Assembly (NCBI RefSeq): GCF_007828045.1
Contig: NZ_VITN01000027.1
Location: 19,847 to 83,846 of the forward strand
Source: Nitrospirillum amazonense
GTDB taxonomy: Bacteria; Pseudomonadota; Alphaproteobacteria; Azospirillales; Azospirillaceae
Direction: 5' to 3'
DNA: 64,000 nt
In this document: in pieces, positions 35,353 through 44,092 of the stretch
Position numbering within the stretch: position 1 is the first letter of the stretch
Layout: each line of letters begins with the position of its first letter
The notes under the pieces: model-generated
What the model was told of the DNA's origin: nothing
Seen by the model: only the letters and a program-made list of their open reading frames with translations
Database searches by the model: none
Translations under genes and position numbers: made by a program

Positions 35353-35713
35353 GGCAGTCAGGCTCCCGCATGAACGATGATGAAACGGCGCCGCACGGAC
35401 GGCGCGCCTTCCCCGGTTCTAGCACGGCCCTTTGACGGGGCACACCCCCGGGGCGCCGGCGGGGGGCATGCGGCGGCCCAGGGTTCGCCTGGGGTTGGCC
35501 AGGGCCGTCATCCGGCCGCAACACCTGCCCATGTTTATCGAGTCTCCCCCCAAGATTTTGTTGCGATACGGCAAGGCGCGGGTCAAACATACCGCATGCG
35601 GAAAGGTCCGGGCTTTCCGGGCGCGGCGGCATGCATCGCATGGTTGCGTCGCGGAACGGCACCGCACGCCAAAGCACGATTCTCAAGCAGTTCATTCGGG
35701 CGGATTTAGTCTC
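35353..35713. other. Intergenic region between divergent yajQ and amidase genes
   Basis: 361 nt between two divergent starts, expected to hold both promoters. It contains GC-rich palindromes (for example CCCAGG-GTTCG-CCTGGG near 35476) and a less GC-rich patch at about 35530-35610. I see no clean -35/-10 pair and no credible small gene. Confidence 0.4.
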
Positions 35714-36520
35714 ATGGATCGCAGGGCCATCCTCCGGCTTGCCGTCGGAATACCGTTCCTGGGCGTCGGCGGCCTTGTCCGCCCGGGACAGGCCGAGCAT
35801 CTGATCAACGTGGCCGCGCGCCCCACCGCGCTTCGCCCCCCCCGGCTGGTGATGATCGATCCCGGCCACGGCGGCAAGGACCCCGGCGCCATCGGCCACG
35901 AAGGCACTTATGAGAAGGACGTGACGCTGGATCTGGCCAAGGAGTTGGCCCTGCAACTGCGTAAAACCCAGGGCCTGAACGCCGACCTGACGCGGGAAGA
36001 CGATCATTTCCTGGAACTGGGGGAGCGGGTGGACGTGGCGCGCGAGGCCAAGGCCGACCTGTTCCTGTCCATTCATGCCGACAGCGCCCCCAACGCCAAC
36101 GCCCGCGGCCTGTCGGCCTACACCCTGTCGGAAAAGGCGTCGGACGCGTTCTCCCAGGCGCTGGCCGACAAGGAAAACTACGCCGACCGCCTGGGCCTGG
36201 ACCTGAAGCACACCAAGCCGGTGGTGGCTGACATCCTGATGGACCTGGCCACGCGCCGCACCAAGGCGGCGTCCCTGGCGGCCCGCCAAGGCATCGTGCA
36301 TGGGGCGGGGCGTGACCTGCGTCTGCTGGAAAACCCCATGCGCTCCGCCAACTTCGTGGTGCTGAAGGCGCCGGACATCCCGTCCGTGCTGGTGGAGACC
36401 GGATTCCTGTCCAACCGCCAGGACGAAGCGCTGCTGCGCGACCCCGCCCAGCGCAAACGCATCGCCGGCATCCTCGCGCGGGAATTGGCGACGCTGCTCG
36501 CCTCCCCTACTTTCGCCTGA
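35714..36520 (+). CDS. N-acetylmuramoyl-L-alanine amidase (Amidase_3)
   Basis: 268 residues. The zinc-amidase motifs are MIDPGHGGKDPGAIG (first His), the Glu in YEKDVTLDLA, LFLSIHADSAPN (second His) and the catalytic Glu region SVLVETGFLSN. An export signal (DRRAILRLAVGIPFLGVGGLV) has a twin arginine, so Tat export is possible, as for E. coli AmiC. It cleaves septal peptidoglycan during cell separation. A BON lipoprotein gene follows. Confidence 0.92.
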   Translation: MDRRAILRLAVGIPFLGVGGLVRPGQAEHLINVAARPTALRPPRLVMIDPGHGGKDPGAIGHEGTYEKDVTLDLAKELALQLRKTQGLNADLTREDDHFLELGERVDVAREAKADLFLSIHADSAPNANARGLSAYTLSEKASDAFSQALADKENYADRLGLDLKHTKPVVADILMDLATRRTKAASLAARQGIVHGAGRDLRLLENPMRSANFVVLKAPDIPSVLVETGFLSNRQDEALLRDPAQRKRIAGILARELATLLASPTFA

Positions 36521-36577
36521 TTTCCGCTATAGCCTGCCACCGCGAATTTCTGAAAAACAGGGACCAGGGCACCGCTC

Positions 36578-37177
36578 ATGACCTCCGCGACCATCATCGG
36601 CCAGCGCCGCCCCGTCACCGGCCCTCTCCTTCTTCTCCTGGCGGGCATGGGTGCGCTTCTGGCCGGGTGCCAGTCCCCCGGCCGCGAATCGCCGGAACTG
36701 GCGCGCCAGCGGGCGGAGGCCGCCGCCGAGGCGCCCGCCGTGCCCGACGGCCAGATCGATGAGCAGATTCACCGGCTTTGGAAGGAAAAAAGCCCGGAGA
36801 TGAACAGCCGCCTGAACGTCACGGTCGATCGGGGCGAAGTGCTGCTGACCGGCAACGCCAGCGACCCTGATATGCGGGTGGACGCGGTGCGCCTGGCCTG
36901 GCAGGCCGATGGCGTGCGCAAAGTTTTGAATGAAATCAAGATCGCGGACGAAAGCAGCCTGTCCGACAGCGCGACCGACACCTGGATCAACACCAAGCTG
37001 TGGGCGGCCCTGCTGCTGGACGGGCAGGTCAAATCCAGCAACTACAGCATCGAAACCGTCAACCAGGTGGTCTACATCATGGGCGTCGCCCGTAGTGGGG
37101 TGGAGCTTGAGGCCGTGCTGCAGCACGCCCGCGAACTGCCCCGCGTCCGCCAGGTTGTGAATTATGTCCGTCGTTGA
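36578..37177 (+). CDS. BON-domain lipoprotein
   Basis: 199 residues. Lipoprotein signal with lipobox LLAGC, a short Glu/Ala-rich linker, then two BON domains: NSRLNVTVDRGEVLLTGNASDPDMR and INTKLWAALLLDGQVKSSNYSIETVNQVVYIMGVARS. OsmY/DolP-like proteins bind phospholipid in the periplasm and support envelope integrity. It overlaps the next gene by 14 nt, so the two are probably co-translated. Confidence 0.9.
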   Translation: MTSATIIGQRRPVTGPLLLLLAGMGALLAGCQSPGRESPELARQRAEAAAEAPAVPDGQIDEQIHRLWKEKSPEMNSRLNVTVDRGEVLLTGNASDPDMRVDAVRLAWQADGVRKVLNEIKIADESSLSDSATDTWINTKLWAALLLDGQVKSSNYSIETVNQVVYIMGVARSGVELEAVLQHARELPRVRQVVNYVRR

Positions 37178-38594
37178 GCGTGTTGCCGTGGGTGTTTTTC
37201 GTCCTCTGGGCCGCTTCCTGGCCCTGGGTCGTTTCCTGGCTCTTCCCGTCCTGGCCGTGACGCTGGCCCTGACGCCGGGGGCGCCGGCCGGCGCCCAGCC
37301 CATTCCCGGGCTGGCCGGCAACCAGACGCTGCCCGACGCCCAGGCCATGGCCAACCGCCAGTTCGTCCAGGCGATGGAGTCCATCAAGAAGGCCGACCAG
37401 AGCTACGATTTGCAGGAGCAGACCAAGCTGCTGCTGCAGGCGGACAAGCTGCTGTCCAACATCCTGGTGCAAAGCCCGGAAAGCCCCCTGGCGGTGCAGT
37501 TGTCCACCAACCAGTTCGTGGGTGACTTCGACTACAATGACTTCAAGTCGCGCATCCGCAGCCTGGCCTGCAACGACGCCCAGTCCACGGGCTGCTTCCT
37601 CTACCGGATCGAGGGGCTGATCCAGCCGGTGGATTATCCCATCACCGCCCCGCGCTGGGATTGGCTGTCGCTGGCGGTCGCCCATTACCACCTGGGCGAC
37701 AAGGAACGCACGAAGCAGATCATCGCCCCCTTCATCGCCGCCTTCCGCCGCGCCCCGCCGGTGACGGACACGGGCCGCGACCTGTTCCTGGGCCGCGCCC
37801 TGGCGCTGACGGGCGAGGTGGACATGGCCCTGGACATCACCCGGCGCATCAACGACTGCTCCACCCGCATCTACAACCTGACCGACATCAGCCAGGCGCT
37901 GATCTGGAAGGGGGACAAGGGCCAGGCGGGCAAGCTGGTGGAAGAGGCGGCGGAATACGCCCAGGCCAACAACTGCGCCTGGGAACTGGGCCTGGTGGCC
38001 GAGGGCTTCTACAGGGCCGGCAACGAGGCCCGCGCCCACACCATGTTCCTGAACACGGTGGAGGAGCAGTTCAGCCGCTTCAAGGACCGCAAGGGCAATT
38101 GCTGCGCGCCAGAGCTGGCGGTGGCCGCCGGCGACCTGGGGGACCCCAACCTGGCGCTGGGCCTGCTGCGCACCGTGCAGCAGGAAAGCCCATGGACCAT
38201 CCCCGCCGTGCTGGGCCGCCTGGGCGCCCGGGGCGAGATGCAGCTGGCCACCACCTATGCCGAGCAGGTGCAGGACACCGACATCAAGGCGGAAACCTTC
38301 GTCCAGCTGATGGCCGACGCGCTGAAGACCGGTGACCGCAAGCAGGCGGAAGCCCTGTCCGGCCGCATCGACAAGCTGCTGTCCGCCGGGACCGACCCCA
38401 AGCCCCTGATCCTGGCCCAGCGTGCCCGCGCCGACAAACTGCTGTTCAAGGACCAGCGCTGGCGCAACACCTACCTGGCCGGCCTGTCGGCGGCGGAGCG
38501 CAGCAACAGCGGCGACACCCAGCGCAAGGATATCGCCGTGCCCATGCTGGCCGCCCTGGTGGAGATCGAGACCGGCACGCCCATGCTGCAGTGA
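37164..38594 (+). CDS. Secreted helical-repeat protein of unknown function
   Basis: 476 residues. A signal peptide is lengthened by an 18-nt tandem duplication (37206-37241) giving LGRFLALGRFLALP; the cut is predicted near GAQP. The mature protein is helical, with TPR-like phasing (LSLAVAHYHLGDKERTKQII, LGRALALTGEVDMALDI, LGLVAEGFYRAGNEARAHTMF). Four or more cysteines may form disulfides. No family recognised. It overlaps the BON gene and is likely a partner in envelope maintenance (inference). Confidence 0.7.
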   Translation: MSVVERVAVGVFRPLGRFLALGRFLALPVLAVTLALTPGAPAGAQPIPGLAGNQTLPDAQAMANRQFVQAMESIKKADQSYDLQEQTKLLLQADKLLSNILVQSPESPLAVQLSTNQFVGDFDYNDFKSRIRSLACNDAQSTGCFLYRIEGLIQPVDYPITAPRWDWLSLAVAHYHLGDKERTKQIIAPFIAAFRRAPPVTDTGRDLFLGRALALTGEVDMALDITRRINDCSTRIYNLTDISQALIWKGDKGQAGKLVEEAAEYAQANNCAWELGLVAEGFYRAGNEARAHTMFLNTVEEQFSRFKDRKGNCCAPELAVAAGDLGDPNLALGLLRTVQQESPWTIPAVLGRLGARGEMQLATTYAEQVQDTDIKAETFVQLMADALKTGDRKQAEALSGRIDKLLSAGTDPKPLILAQRARADKLLFKDQRWRNTYLAGLSAAERSNSGDTQRKDIAVPMLAALVEIETGTPMLQ

Positions 38595-38630
38595 TGATAA
38601 GGGCCCCGGCTTTCGCACGGGGCCTTATCA
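38595..38630. terminator. Bidirectional hairpin between convergent genes
   Basis: TGATAAGG-G-CCCCG pairs with CGGGG-CCTTATCA around GCTTTCGCA. The left arm begins right after the stop codon of the secreted protein; the T-tract is weak. Confidence 0.65.
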
Positions 38631-38657
38631 TTTCCACCAGCCGGAAGGGCGCCCCGC

Positions 38658-39581
38658 TCACGGGGCCGTGCGCCGCGCCTCGTAGGCCCGCAGGTGGGTG
38701 GTGGCGAGGGTCAGCAGGGGCAGGTCCAGGCCAAGGTCGCGGCCCCGGCGCAGCATGTCGCCGACGATGTGCTCACCCTCCGTGGGGCCGCCCTTCTCGA
38801 TGTCGCGCATCATCGAGGCGGACAGGCTGCTGTCCTCCTTGGTCAGATGATAGCGGGATTCGGCGTCGCGCTCGGCGCTGGGCGGATGGCCGGCGGCGGT
38901 GGCGACGCGGGTGCACTCGTCCAGCAGGCCGGTGATGAAGGCCAGGCCGTCCGGCGCCTTCAGGATGGCGCCGATGGGGGCCCGCATCAGGGTGGTGCTG
39001 CCCGCCAGCGTGGCCAGGAAATAGAACTTCTCCCACATGTCGTGGACGATGTCCGGACTGTTGACCACGGTGATGGGACACTTGGCATAGGCCTGGGCCA
39101 GCGCCTCGGCCAAGGGCGCCTGAGCCGGGGAACGGGCGCCGAAGGTCAGGCGGTTGAAGGCGTGCAGGTGGCGGATGGTGCCGTCCGGGTCCATGGTGAT
39201 GGTCAGGTGGCACAGGCCGCCCATCACCCGCTCCGCCCCGAAGGCGGCGTCCAGCCGGTCCAGGTGGTTCAAGCCGTTCAGCACCGGCAGGATGCGCGTC
39301 TCCGGCCCCACGGCCGGGCGGATGGTCTCGATGGCTGCGTCCAGGTCATAGGCCTTGCACGACAGCAACACCAGGTCGAAGGGCTTGGCCACACGGGTCA
39401 CCGCCTGCACCGGGCTGATGATGTTGCCCTGGGGGCTGACCACCACCAGGCCGTTTTCCATCAGCTGGGCATGGCGCTTGGGCCGCACCAGGAAGGTGAC
39501 GTTCTCCCCCGCCTGCATCAGGTGGCCGCCGTAGAAGCCACCGGTGGCGCCGGCGCCCAGGACCAGGACACGCATGGTCAT
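38658..39581 (-). CDS. panE: 2-dehydropantoate 2-reductase (ketopantoate reductase)
   Basis: 307 residues. The NADPH-binding motif VLGAGATGGFYGG is at the N-terminus; LSCKAYDLDAAIE and the catalytic Lys/Glu region (WEKFYFLATLAGSTTLM) follow. It reduces ketopantoate to pantoate. Members of this family also include related ketoacid reductases, but with panB and panC in the same window the pantothenate role is likely. GGAAAG precedes the ATG. Confidence 0.88.
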   Translation of the reverse strand: MTMRVLVLGAGATGGFYGGHLMQAGENVTFLVRPKRHAQLMENGLVVVSPQGNIISPVQAVTRVAKPFDLVLLSCKAYDLDAAIETIRPAVGPETRILPVLNGLNHLDRLDAAFGAERVMGGLCHLTITMDPDGTIRHLHAFNRLTFGARSPAQAPLAEALAQAYAKCPITVVNSPDIVHDMWEKFYFLATLAGSTTLMRAPIGAILKAPDGLAFITGLLDECTRVATAAGHPPSAERDAESRYHLTKEDSSLSASMMRDIEKGGPTEGEHIVGDMLRRGRDLGLDLPLLTLATTHLRAYEARRTAP

Positions 39582-39623
39582 CGCTATCTTTCCTTCTTAT
39601 TCCAGCCCCCGCAGGGCTTGATC

Positions 39624-40562
39624 CTAATCCGCCAGCCAGCCGGCCGCCTTCAGGCGCGGCAGGGCGGTGCGGCTGACCGGCACCACCGTTCCGTCGCTGA
39701 GGCGCAGCTGCGCCGCCTGGCCACGCACCGTGGCCTCCGCCACCGCCGCCCGCGCCACCCAGAAGGAGCGGTGAACCTGCATCCCCAGCCCCTCCCCCAG
39801 TTCGGCGATGGCGTCGCGCAGGCGCATCAGCACCAGGTCAGAGCCATCATCGGTGTGGATCCGAAGATAGTGATCCTCCGCCTCCAGTGCCAGAAGCCGG
39901 GCGTCGCGCAGACGCGGGCAGGCGCGGGCCAGGAAGGCCGCTGCCAAATCGGGGGCCAAGTCGGGGGCCAAGTCGGGGACCGGTTCCGCCACCTCCGCAT
40001 CCGGCGGAGACGCGACCCGCCCGGGCTCGGGCGCCGCGGCCGGGGGCGCCTCCGGGTCCCGGCGGCCCAGGATGACGGCGAAGACCATGCTGGTGATGAT
40101 GACCTGCGGCCAGGTGCGCCAGAAGTGCAAGGTACCCCCCTGGACGCCCCCCTGGACGCCCTGGGGCACCTTGGCGCACAGGCTGAACAGCAGGATGATC
40201 CACAGCGTGGCGGGCAGCGAGGCGATCAGGGCCGACACCCCGCGCCGCTGCCAGGCGGGCCAGGCGGCGGCGATGGGCCAGCGGCGCAAGGCCGCATGGA
40301 CCGCGCGCGTCATGGCGGCGATGCCCAAGGCCGACGCGCACCAGAAGACCACGCGCGACGGGCTGTCCATGGACAGGAAGGTGCCGTAGGGGCCGAACAT
40401 GGCCAGCACCAGGGACAGCGCCACGACGCCGCCCCAACTGCGCACCCAGTCGGGCAGGTCGAAAGCGACGATGCCGGCAAGACTGCCCGGCGGCCGCTTT
40501 CCTGCGACCCCGGCGTCCGCCGCCTGCTGCACCCCGCGTTCCGCCGTCAAGACCGGCCTCAT
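39624..40562 (-). CDS. Membrane-anchored LytTR-domain transcriptional regulator
   Basis: 312 residues. About four membrane helices occupy residues 35-165. A Pro-rich linker with a triplicated APDL follows (12-nt repeat at 39943-39978). The C-terminal LytTR DNA-binding domain is recognisable from LLALEAEDHYLRIHTDDGSDLVLMRLRDAI and MQVHRSFWVARAAV. There is no receiver domain, so it is a one-component membrane regulator. A second in-frame duplication gives GVQGGVQGG. Divergent from the small membrane protein at 40722, its probable target. Confidence 0.88.
   Translation of the reverse strand: MRPVLTAERGVQQAADAGVAGKRPPGSLAGIVAFDLPDWVRSWGGVVALSLVLAMFGPYGTFLSMDSPSRVVFWCASALGIAAMTRAVHAALRRWPIAAAWPAWQRRGVSALIASLPATLWIILLFSLCAKVPQGVQGGVQGGTLHFWRTWPQVIITSMVFAVILGRRDPEAPPAAAPEPGRVASPPDAEVAEPVPDLAPDLAPDLAAAFLARACPRLRDARLLALEAEDHYLRIHTDDGSDLVLMRLRDAIAELGEGLGMQVHRSFWVARAAVAEATVRGQAAQLRLSDGTVVPVSRTALPRLKAAGWLAD
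39943..39978 (-). repeat. 12-nt x3 in-frame tandem repeat in the LytTR gene linker
   Basis: Three copies of GCCAARTCGGGG encode the DLAP repeats between the membrane and LytTR domains. Confidence 0.9.
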
Positions 40563-40721
40563 CCGTTCGCGCTTCGTGAACGGCCTTTACCAGCCACTCA
40601 CGAAATCCGTCAAGCGGGCCGCGAAGGTGCCGTTGCCGGCGGGCGGCGGCTTGAGCGAAGGCTAGGCCCACCAACCACTTGGCCACGCCGCCCGGCGCAA
40701 CATCCTGGAGCCCGCCCCGTC

Positions 40722-41231
40722 ATGGAAATCCTCTCCCGCATCATCAGCCACACCCCCACCTGGATCTTCGCGCTGTTCGCCTTCCTGGTGTTCATGGGGG
40801 CGCGGCGCCTGCGGACCACCGTGCAGCAGACGGGCCGCGTCTGGCTGATCCCCGGTGTCTTCATCATCTGGGGCCTGTACGGCCTGGTCACCCGCCCCGG
40901 CCCCCTGGGCCCGGTGCTGCTGGAATGGGCCGTGGGCGCCGTCGTCGGGCTGGGCTTGGCCAGCCTCACAACCGTCCAGGTGGAGGTGGACCGCGAGCGC
41001 GGCCTGGTGCGCCAGCCGGGCAGCTGGGTGCCCCTGGCCCGTAACCTCTTCCTGTTCGGTTCCCACTACGTCCTGAACGTCCTGGCCGCCGCGCGCCCCG
41101 ACCTGCACGACACCGCCATCGCCCTGGACATCGGCGTGTCGGGCTTCAGCGTCGGTTACTTCGCCGGCTGGTCCTGGCGCTTCATCCAGAGCTACCGCCG
41201 CGCCCCCGACATGGTGCTGGCCACCGCCTGA
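40722..41231 (+). CDS. DUF6622-like small membrane protein
   Basis: 169 residues with about five hydrophobic segments (TWIFALFAFLVFMGARRL, VWLIPGVFIIWGLYGLV, LLEWAVGAVVGLGLASL, NLFLFGSHYVLNVLAAA, FSVGYFAGWSWRFI). The N-terminus EILSRIISHTPTWIFALFA is the signature I associate with DUF6622. TGGAG precedes the ATG. Function unknown; the divergent LytTR regulator suggests a regulated pair. Confidence 0.75.
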   Translation: MEILSRIISHTPTWIFALFAFLVFMGARRLRTTVQQTGRVWLIPGVFIIWGLYGLVTRPGPLGPVLLEWAVGAVVGLGLASLTTVQVEVDRERGLVRQPGSWVPLARNLFLFGSHYVLNVLAAARPDLHDTAIALDIGVSGFSVGYFAGWSWRFIQSYRRAPDMVLATA

Positions 41232-41246
41232 GCCGCGCTCAAAGAA

Positions 41247-41278
41247 AAAGCGGCGGGAGGCCGGCCTCCTGCCGCTTT
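41247..41278. terminator. Bidirectional terminator
   Basis: AAAGCGGCGGGAGGC pairs with GCCTCCTGCCGCTTT around a 2-nt loop, between the membrane protein (+) and cobW (-). Confidence 0.8.
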
Positions 41279-41304
41279 CGGCATTTCCAGGCGTGGAGCA
41301 ACCC

Positions 41305-42450
41305 TTACCCCACGCTTTTTCCCGTGCAGCTGGCGTACAGGGTTTCCACCACCTGGCGGCTGACATCGCGGGTGATGAAGACGATGCGGCTGCGGTGGTC
41401 GTCGCTGGGCCAGGCGTCCAGTTGTACCGGGGGGTGGAACAGGTGCTGGACACCGTGGATGACGATGGGCTGGTCGCTCTCCACCACGTTCAGCACACCC
41501 TTCACCCGCAGCACGTCGGGGCCGCGCAGGCGGGCCAGCGTCTCCAGGAACCCCACCAGTTCATCCCACACCAGGGGCTGGGTGAAGGTCAGGCAGAAGG
41601 CGCCGATGGCCTGGTCATGGCGGCTGGGGTCGTGGTCATGGTCCTCATGCGCGCAATGGCCGGGATCGTGATCGCAGTCGGCATGGTCATGGCCGTCGTG
41701 ATCATGGCCGTCGTGATCATGATCGTGGTGATGGTGATCATGATGGTGCCCATGGTCGTCATAGGCCTCCGCGCGCAGCCAGCGCTGCACGTCCAGGCTC
41801 TTGGTCTCCGGGTTATAGAGACCGGCGTCGAACAGCAGCACGGGCAGCGCCTCGTCCGTCTGGGCGTCCACCACCGATGCCGCAGGGTTCAGCTGCTTCA
41901 GCCGTTCCTTCAGATACTCCACCGCCTCGGGTGTCGCGATGTCGGTCTTGGTCAGCACCAACCGGTCGGCCACCGCCGCCTGCTTCAGGCTTTCCTCCTG
42001 CGCGTCCAGCTGCCCCATACCGTGGACGGCGTCCACCGTGGTCACCACGCCGTCCAGACGGAAGCGGGCCGCCACCAGCGGGTCGGTCATCAGGGTGTGC
42101 AGGATGGGTGCCGGGTCCGCCAGGCCGGTGGTCTCGATCACCACGCGGTCGAACTCCGGCACCTCGTCGCGCAGGCGGCGCAGGTACAGGTCGCGCAGGG
42201 TGTCGGCGAGGTCGCTGCGGATGGTGCAGCAGATGCAGCCCGAATCCATCAGCACGGTGTTCTCGTCCGCCTTGGCCACCAGCAGGTGGTCCAGCCCGAC
42301 CTCGCCGAACTCATTGATGATGACGGCGGTGCGGGCCATGCGCGGGTCGCGGATGATGCGGGACAGCAGCGTGGTCTTGCCGCTGCCCAGGAAACCGGTC
42401 AGGACGGAGATGGGCAGGCGGGCGGCTGAAACAGCGGTCACGGCAGGCAT
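41305..42450 (-). CDS. CobW/ZNG1-type GTPase metallochaperone
   Basis: 381 residues. P-loop GFLGSGKTTLLS is at 19-30; NEFGEVGLD is the switch region; the metal-binding CICC is at 72-75; LTKTD is the guanine-specificity motif; a CobW_C domain ends the protein. A long His/Asp-rich insert (about residues 230-275) is partly built from 15-nt duplications. Such GTPases move zinc to client proteins during zinc limitation. It follows the Zur-like gene in the same direction with a 35-nt gap; AAGGA precedes the ATG. Confidence 0.92.
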   Translation of the reverse strand: MPAVTAVSAARLPISVLTGFLGSGKTTLLSRIIRDPRMARTAVIINEFGEVGLDHLLVAKADENTVLMDSGCICCTIRSDLADTLRDLYLRRLRDEVPEFDRVVIETTGLADPAPILHTLMTDPLVAARFRLDGVVTTVDAVHGMGQLDAQEESLKQAAVADRLVLTKTDIATPEAVEYLKERLKQLNPAASVVDAQTDEALPVLLFDAGLYNPETKSLDVQRWLRAEAYDDHGHHHDHHHHDHDHDGHDHDGHDHADCDHDPGHCAHEDHDHDPSRHDQAIGAFCLTFTQPLVWDELVGFLETLARLRGPDVLRVKGVLNVVESDQPIVIHGVQHLFHPPVQLDAWPSDDHRSRIVFITRDVSRQVVETLYASCTGKSVG

Positions 42451-42485
42451 TCCTTGAAGGTCATCGTTGGATCAGGCGGCCGCGG

Positions 42486-43013
42486 TCAGACCGCCGCTTG
42501 GCAGGCCGGGCAAAGGCCGAGGACCTCCACCGTCTGGCGCACGGCGCGGAATCCGCGGGCAGCGGCGCCGTTGGTGATGGCGTCGGTCACGGCGGGGTCG
42601 TTCAGCTCGGTGGCGTCGCCGCAGCGCTCGCACACCAGGAACTGGCCGGCATGGCTCTGCCCTGGTTCCGGGCAGCCGACATAGGCGTTCAGCGATTCGA
42701 TGCGGTGAACCAGCCCCTGTTCCACCAGGAAGTCCAGGGCGCGATAGACGGTCAGCGGCGCCACGCGTTTGCCGTCCACCGCCATCTCTTCCAGGATGGC
42801 GTAGGCGCCCCGCGGCTTGTGACTGGACCACACCAGTTCCAGCACCCGCTCGCGCAGGGTGGTCAGGCGTGCGCCGCGCGCCTCGCACAGGCTGTGCGCC
42901 CGGGTCAGGGCGTCGCCGACGCAGGCCTGGTGGTCATGGGCCTTATGGTCATGACCCTGGGACACTTTGCCACCATGGACATGCGGGCTAGGGCTTTGGG
43001 TAGCCAACGACAT
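42486..43013 (-). CDS. zur: Fur-family regulator, probably Zur
   Basis: About 175 residues. A His-rich N-terminal tail (HVHGG..GHDHKAHDHQACVGD) precedes the winged HTH (LTTLRERVLELVWSSHKPRGAYAILEEM, VAPLTVYRALDFLVEQGLVHRIESLNAYVGC). The structural zinc cysteines are CERCGD and CPACQ. Co-orientation with cobW and the Zur-like AYVGCPEPGQSH segment favour zinc sensing over iron. ATG at 43013; an ATG at 43040 is an alternative. An interrupted palindrome (TAGCCAAC-N6-GTTGCTA) overlaps this start. Confidence 0.85.
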   Translation of the reverse strand: MSLATQSPSPHVHGGKVSQGHDHKAHDHQACVGDALTRAHSLCEARGARLTTLRERVLELVWSSHKPRGAYAILEEMAVDGKRVAPLTVYRALDFLVEQGLVHRIESLNAYVGCPEPGQSHAGQFLVCERCGDATELNDPAVTDAITNGAAARGFRAVRQTVEVLGLCPACQAAV

Positions 43014-43180
43014 TGTTGCTAGCCTTTCTCGAACTGCCATTTCAGGCGAACCATAGCACGGAAGGAAGGGTGTCCGGTTCTTCCGCGTAAACCAAATCAT
43101 GTTACCGTTCGTATCGGTCCGGAGAATATGGCACCCGGCTGGACCGAAGCCAGGGCACCACCGCATCGAAGGGAAGCGCG

Positions 43181-44038
43181 ATGCCACATGACACCCTTGC
43201 TCCGATCGTCGCCAAGCGCGCTTGCCGCGCCGGCGCGACGTTGGTCCGCGCGGCGCTGATTGTTGGCGCCACCTTGATATGGGGCGGCCCACCGGCCCGC
43301 GCCAGCACCGCGACACCGCCCGAGCGGGAGGACGCCCCGGCCGCGATGCCGTCGACCCCCGGCACGACGGTGGAGCGGTCGCTGGACTTCAGCGCCCATT
43401 ATGGCCGCGACACGCCCTTGGGCCACCACCGCGTCACGGTGGCCAAGGCGGCCAACGGCGACACGGTCGTGGATGTGGATATCCGTTTCGAGGCCAAGCT
43501 GCTGATGATCACGGCCTACCGTTATCACCATGTCAGCCATGAGGTATGGCATGAAGGCCGTCTCGCCGCGCTGGACAGCAGCACCGACGACAACGGCCAG
43601 AAGGACTGGGTGAAGGGCCATGCGGTGGAAGACGGGTTCGCGGTCGAAAGCTCGCACGGGGCGGTGACGGCGCCGGCCGACATCATCCCCACCAGCTATT
43701 GGAACCCGGCCATACTGACGGCATCGCGCCTGCTGGACACCATCCGGGGCGTGGTCATGGACGTGAAGGTGGAACGCCAGGGGCAGGAGATGATCCACGC
43801 CGGCGACGCCACCGTGGCTGCCACGCACTACAGCCTGGGCTTCATCACCAACCCGCCGCCCGCCACCAACCGGGTGGACTTCTGGTACGACGATTCCGGC
43901 CGTTGGCTGAAGCTGGCCTTCCATGCCCGGGGGCATGACGTCGCCTATGCCCTGCAGGGACCGTCCAACGCCGGTGCGCTGGTCGCCTCCCCCTCCGGGA
44001 CGGAAGCCGGCCCGCCCGCCCCCGAACGGCGGGACTGA
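43181..44038 (+). CDS. DUF6134 family secreted protein
   Basis: 285 residues. A signal sequence (RAGATLVRAALIVGATLIWGG..ARA) is followed by a beta-rich domain: LDFSAHYGRDTPLGHHRVTV, VDIRFEAKLLMITAYRYHHVSHEVWHEGRLAAL and PTSYWNPAIL. This pattern matches DUF6134, periplasmic proteins of unknown function. GAAGGGAAG precedes the ATG. Confidence 0.8.
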   Translation: MPHDTLAPIVAKRACRAGATLVRAALIVGATLIWGGPPARASTATPPEREDAPAAMPSTPGTTVERSLDFSAHYGRDTPLGHHRVTVAKAANGDTVVDVDIRFEAKLLMITAYRYHHVSHEVWHEGRLAALDSSTDDNGQKDWVKGHAVEDGFAVESSHGAVTAPADIIPTSYWNPAILTASRLLDTIRGVVMDVKVERQGQEMIHAGDATVAATHYSLGFITNPPPATNRVDFWYDDSGRWLKLAFHARGHDVAYALQGPSNAGALVASPSGTEAGPPAPERRD

Positions 44039-44092
44039 CCAGGGACCGAAAGCGCTTGCCCGCCCCCGCCACCCGTCGCTAAATGCCGGGCC

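Noticed and set aside
38694..40721. Long plus-strand frame upstream of the small membrane protein
   Set aside because: Only the part from the ATG at 40722 looks like protein; the rest is antisense to panE and the LytTR gene.
43095..43115. Possible Zur box in the zur/DUF6134 intergenic region
   Set aside because: ATGTTACCGTTCGTATC is only weakly palindromic and does not fit known Zur consensus well.
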